Shown piece after piece: positions 60,765 through 64,000 of a stretch of DNA of 64,000 nt. This DNA comes from Intrasporangium oryzae NRRL B-24470 (lineage in GTDB: Bacteria; Actinomycetota; Actinomycetes; Actinomycetales; Dermatophilaceae), in assembly GCF_000576595.1 (NCBI RefSeq), contig NZ_AWSA01000024.1, positions 1-64,000 on the forward strand, in the 5' to 3' direction. The position numbers and the translations under genes are program-made. How positions within the stretch are numbered: position 1 is the stretch's first letter; each line of letters opens with the position of its first letter. Under the pieces are notes generated by a model. That model was not told the origin of the DNA, made no database searches, and worked only from the letters and a program-made list of their open reading frames with translations.

Positions 60765-61433
60765 TCAGTCCTCGTAGAAGCAGTAGCCGACGCGACGGAT
60801 CGTCTCGATCGGGACGCGTGAGCCCAGCTTGGTCCGCAGGCGCCGCACACACACCTCGACGACGTTGCTGCCCGGGTCGAACTCGAGTCCCCACACGTCG
60901 TGGAGCAGCTCCTCCCGCCGGCAGACCTCCCCGTGCCGGCGCATGAGGTGAGCGAGCAGCGAGAACTCCCGCTCGGTCAGGCTGACGTCGGCGCCGCCCG
61001 ACCGGGCCCGCCGACGGTCGAGGTCGAGGCGCACGCCGCCCGCCGTCAGGAAGCGGTCGTCGCCGGGCGCTCGACGCCCGCCGAGGTTGCGCCGGACTCG
61101 AGCGAGCAGCTCCGCCAGGCTGAAGGGCTTGGCCACGACGTCGACGGCCCCTCGCTCCAGGGCCTGGACGCGGGCGCCCACGTCGGTCACGCCGGAGATG
61201 ACGATGACCGGCGCGTCGTTCTGGCGCTCGACGAGCATCGCCAGGACGCTCAGCCCGCTCCGGCCCGGCATGACGAGGTCGAGCAGGATGAGGTCGACCT
61301 GCCGGGTGTCGAGCAGGTGAAGCGCAGCGTCCCCTGACGCCGCGGTCACCACGACATGTCCTTCCGATGTGAGCGAGCGCGACAAGAGCTGTCTGATGCG
61401 CTCCTCGTCATCCACCACCATGACCGTGCTCAT
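60765..61433 (-). CDS. OmpR/PhoB-type response regulator
   Basis: 222 residues from ATG 61433, with AGGGGGGA upstream. Receiver domain (1-115) has phospho-acceptor Asp52 in LILLDLVMPG, the acidic pair in VVDDEER and Lys in VVAKPFS. The winged helix (130-222) contains LTEREFSLLAHLMRRHGEVC and VCVRRLRTKLGSRVPIETIR. It is the partner of the downstream membrane kinase. A direct repeat of 11 bp at 61552-61573, the kind OmpR/PhoB proteins bind, lies in the intergenic region shared with the large secreted protein. Confidence 0.92.
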   Translation of the reverse strand: MSTVMVVDDEERIRQLLSRSLTSEGHVVVTAASGDAALHLLDTRQVDLILLDLVMPGRSGLSVLAMLVERQNDAPVIVISGVTDVGARVQALERGAVDVVAKPFSLAELLARVRRNLGGRRAPGDDRFLTAGGVRLDLDRRRARSGGADVSLTEREFSLLAHLMRRHGEVCRREELLHDVWGLEFDPGSNVVEVCVRRLRTKLGSRVPIETIRRVGYCFYED

Positions 61434-61747
61434 TGGTCCCCCCTCTGAGACCGTCCGAGTATGCCCACACCCGGTCCCCGCCGTGAGGAGAACGCTGACA
61501 AAAGGCTGGGAGCGCAACACGATGAGTCCCCTTTTGTGTGATTCCGTCCCCGCAACATGACGGCAACATGACGACGGGGTGGCAGGAGCGTGACCGGGAC
61601 CTGATCCAAAAGGACACCCGTGATGACGGCTCCTTGACGATCCGGTGAGGGTCGAGTCACCCGACGGAAAGCGCGGCCTCCCGACTGCGACGCTCGCGAC
61701 AGCGTCAGGCGTGGAGTGCGCCTGACGAGCGAGACGTGGGAGTCACC
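61434..61747. promoter_or_regulatory. Intergenic region between the response regulator and surface-protein genes
   Basis: This 314-bp divergent region has no gene. It holds an inverted ACAAAAGG...CCTTTTGT (61498-61537), a degenerate GCAACACGATG (61514-61524), the tandem box at 61552-61573, and TTGACG (61634-61639), a -35-like box with no good -10. Confidence 0.4.
61552..61573. promoter_or_regulatory. Tandem 11-bp direct repeat, PhoB-box-like
   Basis: GCAACATGACG is repeated exactly (61552-61562 and 61563-61573), and a degenerate copy lies 38 bp upstream. Eleven-bp direct repeats are the standard binding pattern of OmpR/PhoB dimers, and the adjacent gene encodes one. Confidence 0.6.
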
Positions 61748-64000
61748 GTGGGTACGTCGAAGCGAAGCAAGCCCCTCACCTCCGTGCTGTGTGCTGTGGT
61801 CGCCATGACCACGGCTGCACTGACCCAGCTGGGGATCCCGGCGGCCTCGGCAGCCGCGCCGCCGTCGAGCGGTGCGGCACCGTCCGCCGTGGCGCCGCTC
61901 GCCACCGGCGACCCCGGCAGCATCACGCTCAGCGTGAAGAGCGCTCGTTCGGTGAACCCGGCGGTCGCGGGACTGCCGAAGGAGGGCGACGCGGTCACGG
62001 CATACCGCTGGATGATCAACGTCGACGACACGGGCGACCCGGGAACGGCGTCCTCGCCCGGCTACGACAGGTGCCTCCCGGCCCGCGCCCCCGGTGGCAG
62101 CTCGGATCCCGGCTACGCGGACACGTGCCCCTGGCCGTCCGTCCGCACGACCTCCGGCCACTCCGCCATCGTCGCCCAGGGTGACGAGAGCGACCTGTCG
62201 ACGGCCAAGGCCCTCGGGAACCTCCCGCCCGGGAAGTACCTCATCTCCGTGCTCGCCGACGGCTACAAGATCGACGGCGAGCACTTCACCGTCGCGTCCG
62301 GCGCCGTCACGAAGGTCACGGTCGAGATGCAGCCGACCCCGCTGCCGCTCGCCACGATCCGCATCCAGGTGTTCAACGACAACGCCCCCGTCGACGGGAC
62401 GTACGAGATCGGCGGCGAGCAGGGCCTTTCGGGCTTCACCGCGAACCTCTCCGACGTCCTCGGCCCGGTCACGACCGACTACTTCGGCAACGCCCTCTGC
62501 ACGGTCTACAAGCACGCCAACACGAACGGCACCGGCCCGATCCTCTACGACAGCGCCGGCAAGCCGATCGTCGACACGACGAAGTCGACCGGATTCTGCA
62601 CGAGCGACGCGACGGGCCAGATCGTCATCCCCAACCTCGGCCCGAACCGCTACGGCGCGACCGTGAGCCCGCCCAAGCCCGTCGCCGGCCAGGCGTACCA
62701 GTGGGTCCAGACAACCACCCTCGAGGGCGGCCACGATCACGACATCTGGATCCAGGAGGGAGACACCGGATACGACTCCGAGCTCACGAAGGGCGCCGAG
62801 AAGGTCCCGGCCGTCCAGTTCGGCTTCGTCGCGACGAAGTCGCTCACGGTCCCGACGACGAACCCGCCGACCGGCGAGGTCAAGGGCGTCGTCGTCGGCG
62901 GCCTGCCCTACATCGGTGGCCAGAACGGCCAGGTCGTCCCCGAGACGGGCTTCGCCGGAGCCAAGTCAGACGGCCCGATCGCTCGGCCCTGGGTCGCCCT
63001 GTCCGACCTGTCCCGCGGCGACGCCGCCGTCTACGTGGGCCGCGGCGCGGCCAACGGCTCCTTCGACATCACGAACGTCCCGGACGGGACCTACCAGCTG
63101 ACGGTGTGGGACGACGCCCAGGACTACATCCTATGGAGCTTCAACGTCGAGGTCGCGAACGGCGACGTCACCGACGTCGGCAACACGATGATCGTCGGCT
63201 GGTTCACCCACATCACGGGAACCGTCTTCATCGACGACAACGGCAACGGCAAGCGCGACCCCGGCGAGCAGCCGGTGCCCGGGTTCACCCTCACGGTGCG
63301 CGAGCGCGACAACTCGCTCATGGACCAGTACACGAACCTCACGACGACGAACGACCAGGGTCTCTACGACATCAGGGAGGGCTACCCGCTCGGCAAGTGG
63401 CTCGTCCTCGAGGCGTTCAACACCCGCTACCGGACGACGGGCGTCACCTACCAGGCGGCCAACGAGCCGGATGAGACGACCCAGCTCGGCGGACTCGTCG
63501 ACATCGACTTCCTCCCGATCATCGGCCTCCGCGGCCGGATCGACTGGGGCGTCGAGCCGTACGCGTCCGGCCAGAACGGCGGCATCGCCGCCACGGTCTC
63601 CTACGACGTGACGCGCAACGAGTACGACCCCCGGTATGCCGTGAGCGAGGACTACCAGCCCGGCATCCCCGACGTGCCCGTCCACCTCAACGCGACCATG
63701 CCGTGCACCGCGACGACCGATGCGGAGAAGGCCAACTCGTGCAAGAACGGCCACGCCATCGTGCCCCTTCAGGTTCCCGACCCGAACGACCCGACCGGCG
63801 CGACGATGGTCGACAACCCCGACCCGGAGCGCGGAGCCTTCGTCAAGGGTCCCGAGGTCAACACGGCCTACACGTCCGAGGAGTGGGCTGCTCCGCGTGG
63901 CTGCACGGCCCGGCAGTACAACGGCCAGCCGCTCACCGACCAGCTCGCGCTCCCCGAGTTCGGCACGGACGCGAACCGGCTCTGCGTCGAGGCCCCGATG
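61748..64000 (+). CDS. Large secreted protein with SdrD-B-like domain, runs off the right edge
   Basis: At least 751 codons are open from GTG 61748 (GGGAG 5 nt upstream) to the window end. The signal peptide is KRSKPLTSVLCAVVAMTTAA with a hydrophobic core, then an AASA cleavage site near residue 37. Several beta-sandwich segments follow; near residue 490, HITGTVFIDDNGNGKRDPGE continuing with QPVPGFTLTV matches SdrD B-like repeats (GxVFxDxNxNGxxDxGE) found in cell-wall adhesins. GSFDITNVPDGTYQLTVWDD is the typical prealbumin/CnaB-like ending. Sorting signals, if any, lie outside the window. A stack of B-type domains suggests a long surface stalk. Confidence 0.8.
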   Translation, partial: MGTSKRSKPLTSVLCAVVAMTTAALTQLGIPAASAAAPPSSGAAPSAVAPLATGDPGSITLSVKSARSVNPAVAGLPKEGDAVTAYRWMINVDDTGDPGTASSPGYDRCLPARAPGGSSDPGYADTCPWPSVRTTSGHSAIVAQGDESDLSTAKALGNLPPGKYLISVLADGYKIDGEHFTVASGAVTKVTVEMQPTPLPLATIRIQVFNDNAPVDGTYEIGGEQGLSGFTANLSDVLGPVTTDYFGNALCTVYKHANTNGTGPILYDSAGKPIVDTTKSTGFCTSDATGQIVIPNLGPNRYGATVSPPKPVAGQAYQWVQTTTLEGGHDHDIWIQEGDTGYDSELTKGAEKVPAVQFGFVATKSLTVPTTNPPTGEVKGVVVGGLPYIGGQNGQVVPETGFAGAKSDGPIARPWVALSDLSRGDAAVYVGRGAANGSFDITNVPDGTYQLTVWDDAQDYILWSFNVEVANGDVTDVGNTMIVGWFTHITGTVFIDDNGNGKRDPGEQPVPGFTLTVRERDNSLMDQYTNLTTTNDQGLYDIREGYPLGKWLVLEAFNTRYRTTGVTYQAANEPDETTQLGGLVDIDFLPIIGLRGRIDWGVEPYASGQNGGIAATVSYDVTRNEYDPRYAVSEDYQPGIPDVPVHLNATMPCTATTDAEKANSCKNGHAIVPLQVPDPNDPTGATMVDNPDPERGAFVKGPEVNTAYTSEEWAAPRGCTARQYNGQPLTDQLALPEFGTDANRLCVEAPM

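Noticed and set aside
61748-62740. Minus-strand open frames opposite the start of the surface protein
   Set aside because: The plus-strand frame has a signal peptide, a ribosome-binding site and B-type domain motifs with no stop to the window end.
1310-63641. GTATGCCG as a chromosome-dimer or FtsK-orienting (KOPS-type) word
   Set aside because: Such words are strongly skewed to one strand; here both orientations are about equal.

Overview
The window is GC-rich DNA (roughly 70% or more by eye) from an actinomycete. Evidence: strongly GC-biased third codon positions, many GTG starts, a 5' fragment of the actinobacterial gene fhaA (DUF3662) close to a tRNA-Leu(CAG), a MenJ-like reductase, a deazaflavin (F420)-type oxidoreductase, MmpL and WS/DGAT proteins, and many leaderless promoters (TANNNT box 6-7 nt before the start codon). 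A Micrococcales relative (Intrasporangiaceae-like) is my best guess, but that is inference. I recognise no transposase, integrase, prophage or CRISPR array; the layout reads as ordinary chromosome.

Layout. 1-4.7 kb: fhaA fragment (minus), a ParA/MinD-like ATPase with a long low-complexity N-terminus, and a divergent MarR/MFS pair. 4.7-5.7 kb: tRNA-Leu with a strong terminator, then a YCII-domain gene. 5.8-8.9 kb: two DUF202 membrane proteins, a soluble Ser/Thr kinase, a DUF302 protein and a Lon-N-domain protein. 9.1-12.7 kb: a molybdenum hydroxylase with fused Fe-S and Mo subunits plus a flavoprotein that has four extra cysteines. 12.8-20 kb: M50-like membrane protease, DUF427, class V aminotransferase, MenJ-like reductase, MmpL transporter and hemerythrin-like protein. 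20-28 kb: a large SARP/AfsR-like regulator, VOC protein, BBE-type flavoprotein, DinB protein, F420-type oxidoreductase and CPBP protease. 27.7-34 kb: a LacI regulator divergent from an ABC sugar importer (binding protein plus two permeases) and a GH13 alpha-glucosidase, with two CG-centred operators and a TTGACA box between them. 34.1-37.3 kb: a tightly overlapped redox operon (Ser-rich membrane protein, ApbE, ferric-reductase-like haem protein, NuoF-like protein, ferredoxin). 37.5-49 kb: alpha/beta hydrolase, DUF1851, P-type cation ATPase, DUF4240, GNAT, a 1012-residue membrane patatin/cPLA2-like protein, a nucleotidyltransferase, MmcQ/YjbR, VOC and an RsbR-type protein. 49.2-53.2 kb: PfkB kinase plus GH4 glycosidase, then a WS/DGAT acyltransferase. 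53.2-58.4 kb: XRE-cupin regulator divergent from a His-rich methyltransferase, 5-oxoprolinase genes pxpA and a fused pxpBC, and a second LacI regulator with its own palindromes. 58.6-64 kb: an ANTAR protein, GNAT, a two-component system, and the 5' part of a large secreted protein with an SdrD-B-like repeat that runs off the window.

The most unusual signal is not a gene. The octamer GTATGCCG (or CGGCATAC) occurs about 45 times by eye, where base composition predicts about two. Its extended form GTATGCCGCTGGGC occurs eleven times (one with ATAT at the 5' end). It lies in gaps, in disordered linkers of proteins and within ordinary coding sequence, in both orientations about equally, and once as a head-to-head pair that makes a perfect hairpin. 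This resembles the distribution of DNA-uptake or other genome-wide recognition words; its function here is unknown.

CDS coordinates include the stop codon. Start codons were chosen from ribosome-binding sites, overlaps with upstream stops, or leaderless promoter spacing, as stated in each entry.
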